Shown here one piece after another: positions 53,229 to 61,403 of a stretch of DNA of 64,000 nucleotides. The number at the start of each line of letters is the position of its first letter. The stretch's first letter is position 1. The notes beneath the pieces were generated by a model. That model was not told the DNA's origin and made no database searches. It saw only the letters and a list, made by a program, of their open reading frames with translations. The stretch spans positions 186,001 to 250,000 of the forward strand of contig NZ_FPCK01000004.1 of assembly GCF_900116545.1 (NCBI RefSeq), in the 5' to 3' direction. A program made the position numbers and the translations under genes. The DNA comes from Devosia crocina. Lineage in GTDB: Bacteria > Pseudomonadota > Alphaproteobacteria > Rhizobiales > Devosiaceae.

Positions 53229-54134
53229 CTAGTTGAAAACCCGCTTTGGCTTGAATTGGCCGAATTCGACGGAGCCGGTCGCCAGTACCTTGCCCTTGAA
53301 ACTCACCCAGCATTCGTCGAGCTGAGCAGGCGCTGCGGCGCCGGTAAGCAGCACGGGATTGCCATTGCCAACGGCACCCGCCTGCCCCGCGTCGAGGCGG
53401 ATTTCCGGCAGTTCGGCGAGCCCAGCAGCCACCGGAGCCAGCAGGGCATCGCGGGCAGCGCCCTCTTCTGCTGCCTCAAGCGCTTCGATCGTCACCGCAT
53501 CTTGATCCGAAAATGGCCCAACGGCGGCCCGATGAAGGCTGCCCACATGGCCGCGCGTGCCGAGCACTTCGGCAATGTCACGCGCGAGCGACCGCACATA
53601 GGTGCCCTTGCCGCAGGTGACCTCGAGCGTGCTTGCCTCGGCCGAATGCTCGATCAACTCCAGAGCGTCGATCTCGATGGGACGGGGCGCGAGCTCGACT
53701 GCCTCGCCGGCCCGCGCCAGATCATAGGCGCGCTCGCCATCGATCTTGAGCGCCGAATAGATCGGCGGGCGCTGCATGATCAGGCCCGTGAACTGGGGTA
53801 GTACCGCTTCGAGCGCCGCCCGCTCGGGACGCATATCGGATGTGGCGATCACTTCGCCCTCTCGATCGTCGGTGGTGGTTGCCGCACCCCAGACAACAGA
53901 GAAACGATAAACCTTGGTGCCATCCTGCACCTGCGGCACGGCTTTGGTCGCTTCCCCGAGCGCGATGGGCAAGATGCCGGTCGCAAGCGGATCGAGCGTT
54001 CCGGCATGGCCCGCCTTCAGTGCGGAAAACAACCACCGCACCTTGCCAACAGCTTGGGTCGAGGTGAAGTCATAGGGCTTGTTGAGCACCACCCATCCCG
54101 AAATGGGGCGCTTCCTTGATTTTTTTTGCTCGGT
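53229..54134 (-). CDS. truB: tRNA pseudouridine(55) synthase
   Basis: 301 residues from GTG 54134, seven bases after the rbfA stop. This gives a normal basic start (VTEQKKSRKRPISGWVVLNK); earlier in-frame starts would overlap rbfA. The catalytic Asp is D49 in GHAGTLDPLATG. It makes pseudouridine at position 55 of tRNA. It is followed by a converging ribokinase gene rather than by rpsO, and preceded by rbfA without infB, so the usual infB-rbfA-truB-rpsO block is broken here. Confidence 0.93.
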   Translation of the reverse strand, partial: TEQKKSRKRPISGWVVLNKPYDFTSTQAVGKVRWLFSALKAGHAGTLDPLATGILPIALGEATKAVPQVQDGTKVYRFSVVWGAATTTDDREGEVIATSDMRPERAALEAVLPQFTGLIMQRPPIYSALKIDGERAYDLARAGEAVELAPRPIEIDALELIEHSAEASTLEVTCGKGTYVRSLARDIAEVLGTRGHVGSLHRAAVGPFSDQDAVTIEALEAAEEGAARDALLAPVAAGLAELPEIRLDAGQAGAVGNGNPVLLTGAAAPAQLDECWVSFKGKVLATGSVEFGQFKPKRVFN

Positions 54135-54141
54135 CACGCGC

Positions 54142-54555
54142 TCAGTCTTCGTCGCTGTCATCGCCATCATGGTCAAGATCGCGCTTGACGCGATCCGAGC
54201 GCAGGAGCGCATCGATCCGGCTGGCTTCGTCGAACGTGTCGTCGACAAAGAAGCGGATTTCGGGCGCATATTTCATGTTTATGCGCGGGGCGATGCGGCC
54301 GCGGATATATTTGGCATGGCGGTTGAGAACGGTGACGATCTCGTCGGCATGTGCTCCGCCAAGCGGCATCACATAGGCGTTGGCGAGCTTGAGGTCCGGC
54401 GTCATGCGCACTTCGGGCACGGTGACGACGGAGCCGGCCAGCGCCTCGTCCTCGATTTCCCCACGTGCGAAAATGTCCGCCAGCGCATGGCGCACCAGTT
54501 CGCCCACGCGCAGCATGCGCTGGCTAGGGCCCAGGGGCTTGTTGTCTTTTTTCAT
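54142..54555 (-). CDS. rbfA: 30S ribosome-binding factor A
   Basis: 137 residues from ATG 54555 ([23 protein letters not shown]); a TTG two codons earlier is less likely. RbfA matures the 16S rRNA 5' end and is needed for cold adaptation. Conserved parts are [17 protein letters not shown], the KH-like region [17 protein letters not shown], and a C-terminal [18 protein letters not shown]. An acidic tail ([12 protein letters not shown]) follows. It is coupled to truB, with seven bases between. Confidence 0.94.
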   Translation of the reverse strand: MKKDNKPLGPSQRMLRVGELVRHALADIFARGEIEDEALAGSVVTVPEVRMTPDLKLANAYVMPLGGAHADEIVTVLNRHAKYIRGRIAPRINMKYAPEIRFFVDDTFDEASRIDALLRSDRVKRDLDHDGDDSDED

Positions 54556-54588
54556 GGGCAAGCGGATTAGGCCCTCCAGGCCGCGCCG

Positions 54589-55251
54589 TCAATCCGCCTT
54601 GCTCAGGCTCACTTGGGACTGGAGCTGGGCCGCGCGCGCTTCCACAATGCTTGTCGAGACGGGCCAGGAGTTGGGATCGGCGGGATTGAAGGCCTTGCCG
54701 CGCCACTCCTGATAGATGATCGCCACGCCGGTATCGGACCGGCGGAAACTGGCAACCATCACCTCGCCGAGCCCGCGATAGCTCGTGTACTGGTCCTGAT
54801 AAGCGCCGCACACAAAGCCGAGCGGCGCCAGCTTGTCGCCGTCGTCCGGCCCGAGCTGGAAAAAGCCGGTCAATTCGGGCTTGCAGCTATTGGCATGCAG
54901 CATCATCAGTGCGGCGCGATAGTCCGCCAGGGTGCGCTCGCGTTCGTCATGGCTGATGCGTGCGCCATAAAGCGTCGTCCAGAGGGCTTCGCTCTCACCC
55001 TCAGGGTAGATCTCGAGAAGCGCCTGCCCCTCATCTGCAAGAAAATTTGCTTCAACCCGCTCCATCGCGGGTCCGGTGCCGGCAGATAGCCAGTCCGGCA
55101 GAGGCATGGAAAGCCGGTGGCCCAGCGCATCGAGCTCAAACATGCCGTTCGCCTCGACAAGCGGAGGCGTCGTGCGGATCTGCGCCCAGGCGGGCAGCGC
55201 TCCAAGCCCAAGCGCCGACAGAACAAGAATTGCGCTTCTCAACTGCGTCAC
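54589..55251 (-). CDS. periplasmic hypothetical protein
   Basis: 220 residues from GTG 55251 with a strong AAGGAG. A signal peptide ends at LPAWA. The mature chain has two cysteines (NSCKPEL, LGFVCGA) and ends without an anchor. It sits 33 bases upstream of rbfA on the same strand, where infB is usual, so this looks like a local rearrangement or insertion. I do not recognise the family; a stress-related periplasmic role is possible but unproven. Confidence 0.75.
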   Translation of the reverse strand: MTQLRSAILVLSALGLGALPAWAQIRTTPPLVEANGMFELDALGHRLSMPLPDWLSAGTGPAMERVEANFLADEGQALLEIYPEGESEALWTTLYGARISHDERERTLADYRAALMMLHANSCKPELTGFFQLGPDDGDKLAPLGFVCGAYQDQYTSYRGLGEVMVASFRRSDTGVAIIYQEWRGKAFNPADPNSWPVSTSIVEARAAQLQSQVSLSKAD

Positions 55252-55453
55252 GGGGCACTCCTTAGCCCAAACCGCTTCGATCCCGGCCGAGCCCCCAAGG
55301 CCGATCAGCCCGACGATTAGAAACTTCGTTTGCCCCTTGCAAGATCAAGAGATGACCCGCCCTTCATTGGCAGGCGGCTGCGGGAAAGCTGCAACACTTC
55401 ACAGGCCTCGCCCATCGCACCTGCTGGCTGGCCAATCGCACCCGGCCCAGGCA

Positions 55454-55633
55454 TCACCCGGTAAATTGCCTGAGCCAGGCCATGATGGGCGCCAGGTGCT
55501 GCGGATTGGACCACAAGAACCAGGCTGCCCCCGCAAGCGCCAGGACGATGGCGATGCCGACAAGTTTCTTGACCACGGAAAAGACCAGCCACACGACGAC
55601 CACCGCGCCGATGCCCAGTCCCATGAGTGTCAT
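55454..55633 (-). CDS. small (59-residue) membrane protein, unrecognised
   Basis: 59 residues from ATG 55633 to TGA 55454: MTLMGLGIGAVVVVWLVF, then a Lys pair, then VGIAIVLALAGAAWFLW and a short amphipathic tail ending MAWLRQFTG. Two hydrophobic segments in one hairpin make this an integral inner-membrane peptide. It has GGAGG about 20 bases upstream, too far to be ideal, with a two-codon ATGCAATGA immediately before the start. The rest of the 481-base gap between its neighbours (55252-55732) has no gene I can support. Confidence 0.5.
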   Translation of the reverse strand: MTLMGLGIGAVVVVWLVFSVVKKLVGIAIVLALAGAAWFLWSNPQHLAPIMAWLRQFTG

Positions 55634-55732
55634 TGCATCGCTAGGAATCGCGAAACCTCCTCAACCATAAGGGTGTCTTGCGGCCCAAGAGCGGCAATTT
55701 CAAGCCGTTGCCCTCGTTTATCTGGCACGGTG

Positions 55733-57358
55733 TTAGCCGACCAGCACCGGATTGGAGCACCGCACTCCATAAACCCGCACATCCGCCTCGCCGACCCCCA
55801 GACCCAGCGCCGCCAGAAGCGCATCAAGGGCGGTGTCGAGAGGAGCGGCAAGTGGGGTGAGGTCGGCATCAAGCAAAGAGATCACCTCGCTTACGGTGAG
55901 GCCAAGTCCGAGCAAGGTAGTTACCCGCACATCAAGGGTGTTGAAGAGCGATAGAAGCAGTGCGGTGACAAGACCTGTCGTCTTCGCGGTTTTTGTTTTT
56001 GCGGCCTCGATATCATTGGAGGTGAATCCGAGTGATATCATGCGCGACTGCGCCATTTGGATTTGAGCGGAGGCAACGACCTTAACCAGCAGGGCATCTA
56101 GGATCGTCGTGCGGACGACGGTAAGAGGAACACCGAAACTGCGCAGTTGCGCATCACTCACCTCGCCGATAGCAGCCCGCACCACGCCAGGCAGCACCGC
56201 AATTTCCGCCGAGCCCAAGGGATTGCTTTGGCTCGGGCAAGTGATGGCTGTCACCTGTGCTTCGGAATGGGCAATATCCATCCAGATCGGCAGCTGAATG
56301 AGGCCTGAGTTACGGATCGCACTGGCTACGGAAACTTTCAGGCGAAGCCGCACCTGTGCGGTGCGCAGAACAGTTCCTGTGGAGCCGACAGCGAACCAGC
56401 CTCCTCCCTGAGCCGGTTCGCCCACAGCAAGGGTCGCGGTGACCCCCGCGATGCCGGGGAGACCGGCATCAATATCCGCTGCCTGGCGGTTGCCGTCGGC
56501 CAGCATGGCTGCGGCAGAAAGGATATCGAGTACCGAAAGGTCTGCTCCAAACCCAGGACTGCCGCTCTGGACAGCCAATCCGCCCAAAGGGCCGAGATCA
56601 AAGAGTTTGTTGAGGCTCACCCGGCTGCCCGAACCTGCCAGGCCGATGGTTGTCAGCGCTGTCTTTTCCGCACCCCCGACCAGCGTTGCCAGCGCACGGG
56701 CGATTTGCCCTGCATTGGGCCTCGCATGAAGCAGATCGTCATAGGTGAGGGCGGCGAATTGCATCTCGAAGGCCAGCGCATCGAGAAAATCGAGGGCCCC
56801 GACCCGCACCCGCGCCAACCCCTCATACTGGACCAGCGAAAGCGAAATGCCGGTTCCGAGAAGACTGCCAAGCAGGCGATTGGCAATGCCTTTATCAAGG
56901 CTGGCCAGTCCCGAACCCAGGGAATAGGAAACCAGCGGCTCGACCATGGCGAGGCCTTCCGCACCGATCAGCGGCGCCTGCATGAAGCTCGTGCCGAAAT
57001 AAAGCCGCCCCGGCCGCTCCACCCCAACCTTGACCGCATTGACGGGCACGCCGTTCGGCACGAAGCGTTCGGCTGGGCTGCGCGCAGGATCGGGGGCATA
57101 GTGGCCTGTTGTCACAACAAGACGGCTAGCGTCAACAAAGCCGGCATCGGCAAGGACGGTTTCTGCAATGGCCTGCGCATTGAGAGGCTGGTTTGCGGCG
57201 GTCAGCGCAGCAAGATCGACCGCACCCTGCATCATGCGCCGCTCATGATAAAGCGCTGCGGAATCGACGCCGATGGCCGCAACCGCCCCGATCAGGGAAA
57301 AGGCGAGCGCGAAGAGTATCGCCATATTGCCGCGCTCATCCTGCGCGAACCGGCTCAC
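55733..57358 (-). CDS. TadG-like pilus assembly protein
   Basis: 541 residues. The N-terminal segment RGNMAILFALAFSLIGAVAA with a conserved Glu-Arg in YHERRMMQGAVDLAALTAAN is the TadE/TadG class pre-pilin-like helix. The rest is a long periplasmic domain without an obvious von Willebrand fold, with repeated Gly/Ala-rich loops. TadG-type proteins act as minor pilins or anchors of Flp pili. It overlaps the TadE-like gene by four bases. No tadA, rcpA or flp gene is nearby. Confidence 0.8.
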   Translation of the reverse strand: MSRFAQDERGNMAILFALAFSLIGAVAAIGVDSAALYHERRMMQGAVDLAALTAANQPLNAQAIAETVLADAGFVDASRLVVTTGHYAPDPARSPAERFVPNGVPVNAVKVGVERPGRLYFGTSFMQAPLIGAEGLAMVEPLVSYSLGSGLASLDKGIANRLLGSLLGTGISLSLVQYEGLARVRVGALDFLDALAFEMQFAALTYDDLLHARPNAGQIARALATLVGGAEKTALTTIGLAGSGSRVSLNKLFDLGPLGGLAVQSGSPGFGADLSVLDILSAAAMLADGNRQAADIDAGLPGIAGVTATLAVGEPAQGGGWFAVGSTGTVLRTAQVRLRLKVSVASAIRNSGLIQLPIWMDIAHSEAQVTAITCPSQSNPLGSAEIAVLPGVVRAAIGEVSDAQLRSFGVPLTVVRTTILDALLVKVVASAQIQMAQSRMISLGFTSNDIEAAKTKTAKTTGLVTALLLSLFNTLDVRVTTLLGLGLTVSEVISLLDADLTPLAAPLDTALDALLAALGLGVGEADVRVYGVRCSNPVLVG

Positions 57359-57780
57359 AACCCACCATTCCTTATAGTTGCACCAGTGGTCATGACCCGG
57401 CTGGGCAGGGGCAGCGGCGGATAGAGATTCCAGATCGGCAGAGTTTCAGCGTCATAGCGCAAGATGACGCGATATTGGCTGGCATCGCTTGCACTTTCGC
57501 CGATCGAAAAGCTCAGGTGCTGCTGGTCGAGCAGCATATACGCTCCGGCATTGTTTTCGAGATAGGCGCGCACGAGCCGGCTGCGCTCTGCCTTGTCGAG
57601 CCCGGCAATGGAGACCCGCGCCGCGTCCGCCGCCAATTGCTGCAGCGAATGGGCTGCGCCGAAATAGAGCCCGTAGGCCAACATGCCGGCGAGCATCAGC
57701 AGATAGACCGGTGTGAGGATGGCAAACTCGACCGCCGCGCCACCCTCCTGCCTGTGCCAGAAAGCGGCAAGGCGTGCCAT
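57355..57780 (-). CDS. TadE-like pseudopilin
   Basis: 141 residues from ATG 57780 after GGGAGGG; an upstream 16-codon extension lacks a site. The helix EGGAAVEFAILTPVYLLMLA has the Glu and hydrophobic stretch of the TadE processing region; G-G before it may be the TadV-type cleavage point. It would be exported as a minor pseudopilin. The adjacent TadG-like gene is translated from the same message. Machinery genes must lie elsewhere. Confidence 0.82.
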   Translation of the reverse strand: MARLAAFWHRQEGGAAVEFAILTPVYLLMLAGMLAYGLYFGAAHSLQQLAADAARVSIAGLDKAERSRLVRAYLENNAGAYMLLDQQHLSFSIGESASDASQYRVILRYDAETLPIWNLYPPLPLPSRVMTTGATIRNGGL

Positions 57781-58028
57781 CAGACCCTCCCTATGCCATT
57801 CCTCCCGGGCCACATGCACATTGTGCACCGGTCGCGGGTGGGAAGTAACTTGGTAGAATTCCCAATGATCGGCCTGCGCCCATGATCACCCGGCGGTCCG
57901 GGGGAGTGAAGCGTGACTTGAATAACCTGAGGACCGACGTGACCTGCCGACTAAAAACTCGAGCCCCATTCAACCATGCTAGGGTATTTAAAACCGGAGC
58001 GGGCCAGCCGGAGGCGGCCTTGACCCAG

Positions 58029-59045
58029 TCACGGCGCCAGCTCGATGACTACCTTGAGCGTGTCGGGGTTGGCAGCCCAGAAGGGAAGCGCCTGGTCGGC
58101 CTTGTCAAAGGCGAAACGCTTCGAGATCAGTGCATCCGCCTGGGCCCCCAGTGTTTCGAGATAGGCCACCACCGCCTCGAAATCGGCGCGGGTTGCATTG
58201 CGGGAGCCCAGGATATCGAGCTCCTTGAGGTTGAAGAAGCGCGTTTCATAGCTCACGGGCGCCTTGGAATAGCCCACATAGACCACGCGACCGGCGAAAC
58301 CGGCAAAGTCGATGGCCTGGGTAAAAGTCAGCGGCAGGCCTACGGCTTCTATGACCACATCGGCTCCATCGCCAACCGTCAACGCCTCGATCCGCTGGGC
58401 TACGTCTTCGGCTCCGGCAACGATGACATCGCTGGCGCCGAACTGGCACGCGAACTCGGCTTTCTGGGCGTTGACATCAACGGCGATGACGCGGGCTCCA
58501 CGTGCCGCGGCTCCGATGATCGCACCCATGCCGATCATGCCGCAGCCCAGGACTACCACGGTTTCTCCCGCTGCGACCGAGCCGCGCGCAACGGCATGGA
58601 AGCCCACCGAGAGCGGCTCGACCAGAGCCAGATGGGCAGGTGCAAGGCTGGCATTGGGAATGAGCTTTTCGGCTGGCAGCACGAGGAATTCGGCAAGCCC
58701 GCCATCCTGCTGCACGCCCAGTGTCTTGTTGTAGCGGCAGGCGTTGAGCCGGCCCTTGCGGCAAGAAGAGCAGGAGCCGCAATTGGTATAGGGAACGACG
58801 ATGGCGCGCTGGCCAAGCAGACCTGCATCGACATCTGCTCCCACCGCGATCACTTCTCCGCCGATCTCATGTCCGGGAATGCGCGGGAGTTCTACGAGGG
58901 GATTGAGGCCCTTGAAGGTGTTGAGATCGCTGCCACACAGACCGACATGGCGAATGGCCAGCACCACTTCTTTCGCGCCCGGTGAACGCAGTTCCACCTC
59001 CGCAAACTCGGTTTGGCCTTCGGCCTCTATTCTGACCGCCTTCAA
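58029..59045 (-). CDS. zinc-dependent alcohol/polyol dehydrogenase (MDR)
   Basis: 338 residues. The catalytic-zinc motif CGSDLNTFKGLNP and GHEIGGEV, the structural-zinc cysteines NCGSCSSCRKGRLNAC and the Rossmann loop VVLGCGMIGMGAI are all present. It oxidises secondary alcohols or polyols such as galactitol or L-idonate with NAD. It is divergent from the LysR gene, with 229 bases between starts, and may be under its control. No clear sugar transporter is adjacent. Confidence 0.9.
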   Translation of the reverse strand: MKAVRIEAEGQTEFAEVELRSPGAKEVVLAIRHVGLCGSDLNTFKGLNPLVELPRIPGHEIGGEVIAVGADVDAGLLGQRAIVVPYTNCGSCSSCRKGRLNACRYNKTLGVQQDGGLAEFLVLPAEKLIPNASLAPAHLALVEPLSVGFHAVARGSVAAGETVVVLGCGMIGMGAIIGAAARGARVIAVDVNAQKAEFACQFGASDVIVAGAEDVAQRIEALTVGDGADVVIEAVGLPLTFTQAIDFAGFAGRVVYVGYSKAPVSYETRFFNLKELDILGSRNATRADFEAVVAYLETLGAQADALISKRFAFDKADQALPFWAANPDTLKVVIELAP

Positions 59046-59274
59046 TGGTTGAACTCTTTCTCTGTCCTCTGGCGCACGATCCGGCCCGCTCGCATATGCG
59101 CAGCCACAAAGAGCCGCTCGATTGCTGGGATTCGGCGGTGATTGCGGGGGCGCTCTTCAGTTGATGCTGATCTTGCGGCAGCACATCGAACCTTGATCTA
59201 TGGCGGTCACATAGTCTTCTCACTGTCACCGGCACGCATTACGCGGACCACTGCATCAGGAGTTCACCAGTCGC

Positions 59275-61338
59275 ATGCTTGATCTCAACGATCTCAGGTT
59301 ATTCGTTCGCATCGTTGAGAACAAGGGGATCGTTCGTGCATCCAAGGCCCTGCAGCTTCCCAAATCAACCATCAGCCGTCGCCTGGCTGGGCTTGAAGAA
59401 CATCTCAAGGCGCGCCTCATCGTTCGGAGCGGCGACGAGTTTAGCCTGACTTCTGCCGGTGAAGAGGTTTATCGGGCAGCACGGGACGTCGTTGGCGCAG
59501 CCCAGCGGGCGGAAGATCTTCTTCTGGGAGGCAGGGAGGATATTGGCGGCCGCGTCTCGATCCAATCGGCAACGCTCTTTTCCGATGTCATCGGCGAACT
59601 GGTTGCAGCGGAACTGGCCGAGTTTGCTTCACTGTCATTCGCTCTCGAGCTTTCGGCGCGAGAACCGGAGATGTTATTGGATCGGATCGATCTCTACCTC
59701 CTCGCCCATCATTGGCAACTTCGCGATACCTCCCTGATCCAGCGCCGCATTTGCCGAAACCCGCAAGTTCTCGTGGCTGCACCAGGGTTTAAGGCACCCT
59801 CATCCCCGCAGGCTTTGCCGAATGACCGGCTCTTGATCTTTGATAACGATCCAAATGCCCGCCTTTGGCGTCTAGAGCATTTCGATGGTTCATCCCACGA
59901 CCTGGGAGCCATTCCTCGCCTGATTTCGACCGACGCCCGATTGCTCGTGCAAATGGCAGAGGCTGGAGCGGGCATTGCGCTCGTCCCCGAATATGCGGCA
60001 AGACAGTCCCTATACGCGGGCTCGCTGGTGCTGACCGTGCCCGGCTGGATTGGTCCTGCCGTCACAATCAGCCTCCTCAGCCCCTCGCGCCGCCTCATGA
60101 ACCGAACTTTGCGGCGCGAGGCGGACCGGCTTGCAGACCAGGTGAAACATGCTGTCCTTTTGGGAGACCGGCAGGTTCCAGATTCGGAACACAGGGTTCC
60201 GACGAAGGCGCCGGGCCATTTCATCCCACTGTCACACAGCGTGCCTAGCCAAGGCTCGCGCATCACTCAAGCCGGGCTTGCCGATGCGCTCGACACCACT
60301 CTGGCTGAGAGCGAACTTGCCATGACCCCTTTTTCCAAAGCCTTCGGCATAGCTGCCCTGACAGCGGTCGCCACCCTGCCCCTTCCCGCCATCGCCCAGG
60401 ATGAGACCGGGCCTCTCGTGCTCTATACCAACGATTTCGAGGGCGTCATCACCGACCGCTTCGAGGCCGACACCGGCCGTCAGATCGACGTCGTGCAGAT
60501 GAGCGGAGGCGAGATCCTGGCACGCATCGCCGCCGAAGCGTCGAACCCACAATGGGACGTGCTGATCTACAATGGCTCCTACGTCTTCCAGAGCCTCGAT
60601 CAGCAGGGGCAGTTGATGCAGAACGTTGAACCCGACAATATCGGCAATCTCAACAAGATTGGGCTTGCGCAACTGCCCGAGAACAGGTCGTGGTTCCCCA
60701 TCGGTCAGGCCGCATCTTGCGTCATGCTCTACCGCACCGACCTCGTCGACACTCCGCCAGCCCGTTATGCCGATCTTGCCGACGCCCGCTTCAACGGCCA
60801 GTTCGGCATGGCCGACCCGGCAGTCGCCGCTCCCGCTTACCCGTGCGTCGCAGAGTTCTTCCATGAGCTTGGGCAGGAGGGCGCCGAGGCGCTGTTTACC
60901 AGCTTCTTCGACAACGGCATGCGCGTGTTCCGGACCAACGGCCCGGTCGGACAGGCCATCGCAGCTGGCGATCTCTCCGTTGCCATGATCACCTCCCAGG
61001 TCGCTTACTCGCTCAAGGCCGCCGGTGAAACGCCGGTCGAAATCGTCTGGCCCGAAGATGGCGCGCCAGGCGTGGTCCGCGGCGTCGGCATCCAGGCCCG
61101 AACGGCGCGGCCTGAAGCGGCCAAGGCCTTCGTGCAGTGGCTGCTCGTGCCTGAAACTCAGACCTATCTTGCCAATGCCGTGGCCGCCGACGGTCTTTTC
61201 GAGCCAACCGTCACCGGCGCGGCGCGACGTGCCGATGGTCCGCCCGAAGGCATGATCTACCGTGTGGCGCCTAACGACTTCGCCGTCGAGAACGAAGCTG
61301 CAATCAAGACCTGGTTCGCCGACCGCGCGGTCCAGTAG
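59275..61338 (+). CDS. LysR regulator in frame with an FbpA-like binding protein (possible fusion)
   Basis: 687 codons with no stop between two parts. Residues 1-300 are a complete LysR regulator: LRLFVRIVENKGIVRASKAL and STISRRLAGLEEHLKARLIV as DNA-binding domain, then an effector domain ending around VKHAVLLG. Residues 350-687 are a ferric-type binding protein with its own signal peptide from M350. A real cytoplasm-plus-periplasm fusion is unlikely, so translation probably restarts at 60322. The lost stop could be natural or a sequence error. Divergent from the MDR gene. Confidence 0.75.
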   Translation: MLDLNDLRLFVRIVENKGIVRASKALQLPKSTISRRLAGLEEHLKARLIVRSGDEFSLTSAGEEVYRAARDVVGAAQRAEDLLLGGREDIGGRVSIQSATLFSDVIGELVAAELAEFASLSFALELSAREPEMLLDRIDLYLLAHHWQLRDTSLIQRRICRNPQVLVAAPGFKAPSSPQALPNDRLLIFDNDPNARLWRLEHFDGSSHDLGAIPRLISTDARLLVQMAEAGAGIALVPEYAARQSLYAGSLVLTVPGWIGPAVTISLLSPSRRLMNRTLRREADRLADQVKHAVLLGDRQVPDSEHRVPTKAPGHFIPLSHSVPSQGSRITQAGLADALDTTLAESELAMTPFSKAFGIAALTAVATLPLPAIAQDETGPLVLYTNDFEGVITDRFEADTGRQIDVVQMSGGEILARIAAEASNPQWDVLIYNGSYVFQSLDQQGQLMQNVEPDNIGNLNKIGLAQLPENRSWFPIGQAASCVMLYRTDLVDTPPARYADLADARFNGQFGMADPAVAAPAYPCVAEFFHELGQEGAEALFTSFFDNGMRVFRTNGPVGQAIAAGDLSVAMITSQVAYSLKAAGETPVEIVWPEDGAPGVVRGVGIQARTARPEAAKAFVQWLLVPETQTYLANAVAADGLFEPTVTGAARRADGPPEGMIYRVAPNDFAVENEAAIKTWFADRAVQ
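60322..61338 (+). CDS. ferric-type ABC transporter solute-binding protein (FbpA/AfuA-like)
   Basis: 338 residues from ATG 60322 (MTPFSKAFGIAALTAVATLP), with a Sec signal peptide ending at IAQ. The mature start LVLYTNDFEG and MSGGEILARIAAEASNPQWDV match the FbpA family of the type D periplasmic clusters. Such proteins bind ferric ion, alone or with anion, and deliver it to an FbpB-type permease. The next two genes are that permease and its ATPase. It is nested in the frame of the preceding LysR gene. Putrescine- or phosphonate-type ligands remain possible. Confidence 0.85.
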   Translation: MTPFSKAFGIAALTAVATLPLPAIAQDETGPLVLYTNDFEGVITDRFEADTGRQIDVVQMSGGEILARIAAEASNPQWDVLIYNGSYVFQSLDQQGQLMQNVEPDNIGNLNKIGLAQLPENRSWFPIGQAASCVMLYRTDLVDTPPARYADLADARFNGQFGMADPAVAAPAYPCVAEFFHELGQEGAEALFTSFFDNGMRVFRTNGPVGQAIAAGDLSVAMITSQVAYSLKAAGETPVEIVWPEDGAPGVVRGVGIQARTARPEAAKAFVQWLLVPETQTYLANAVAADGLFEPTVTGAARRADGPPEGMIYRVAPNDFAVENEAAIKTWFADRAVQ

Positions 61339-61403
61339 TCGCACACGTTGGCTCGCTCAAGGCACTGTCTTGGGCGAGCGGGCAAACTGGACGCTTCATT
61401 ATC

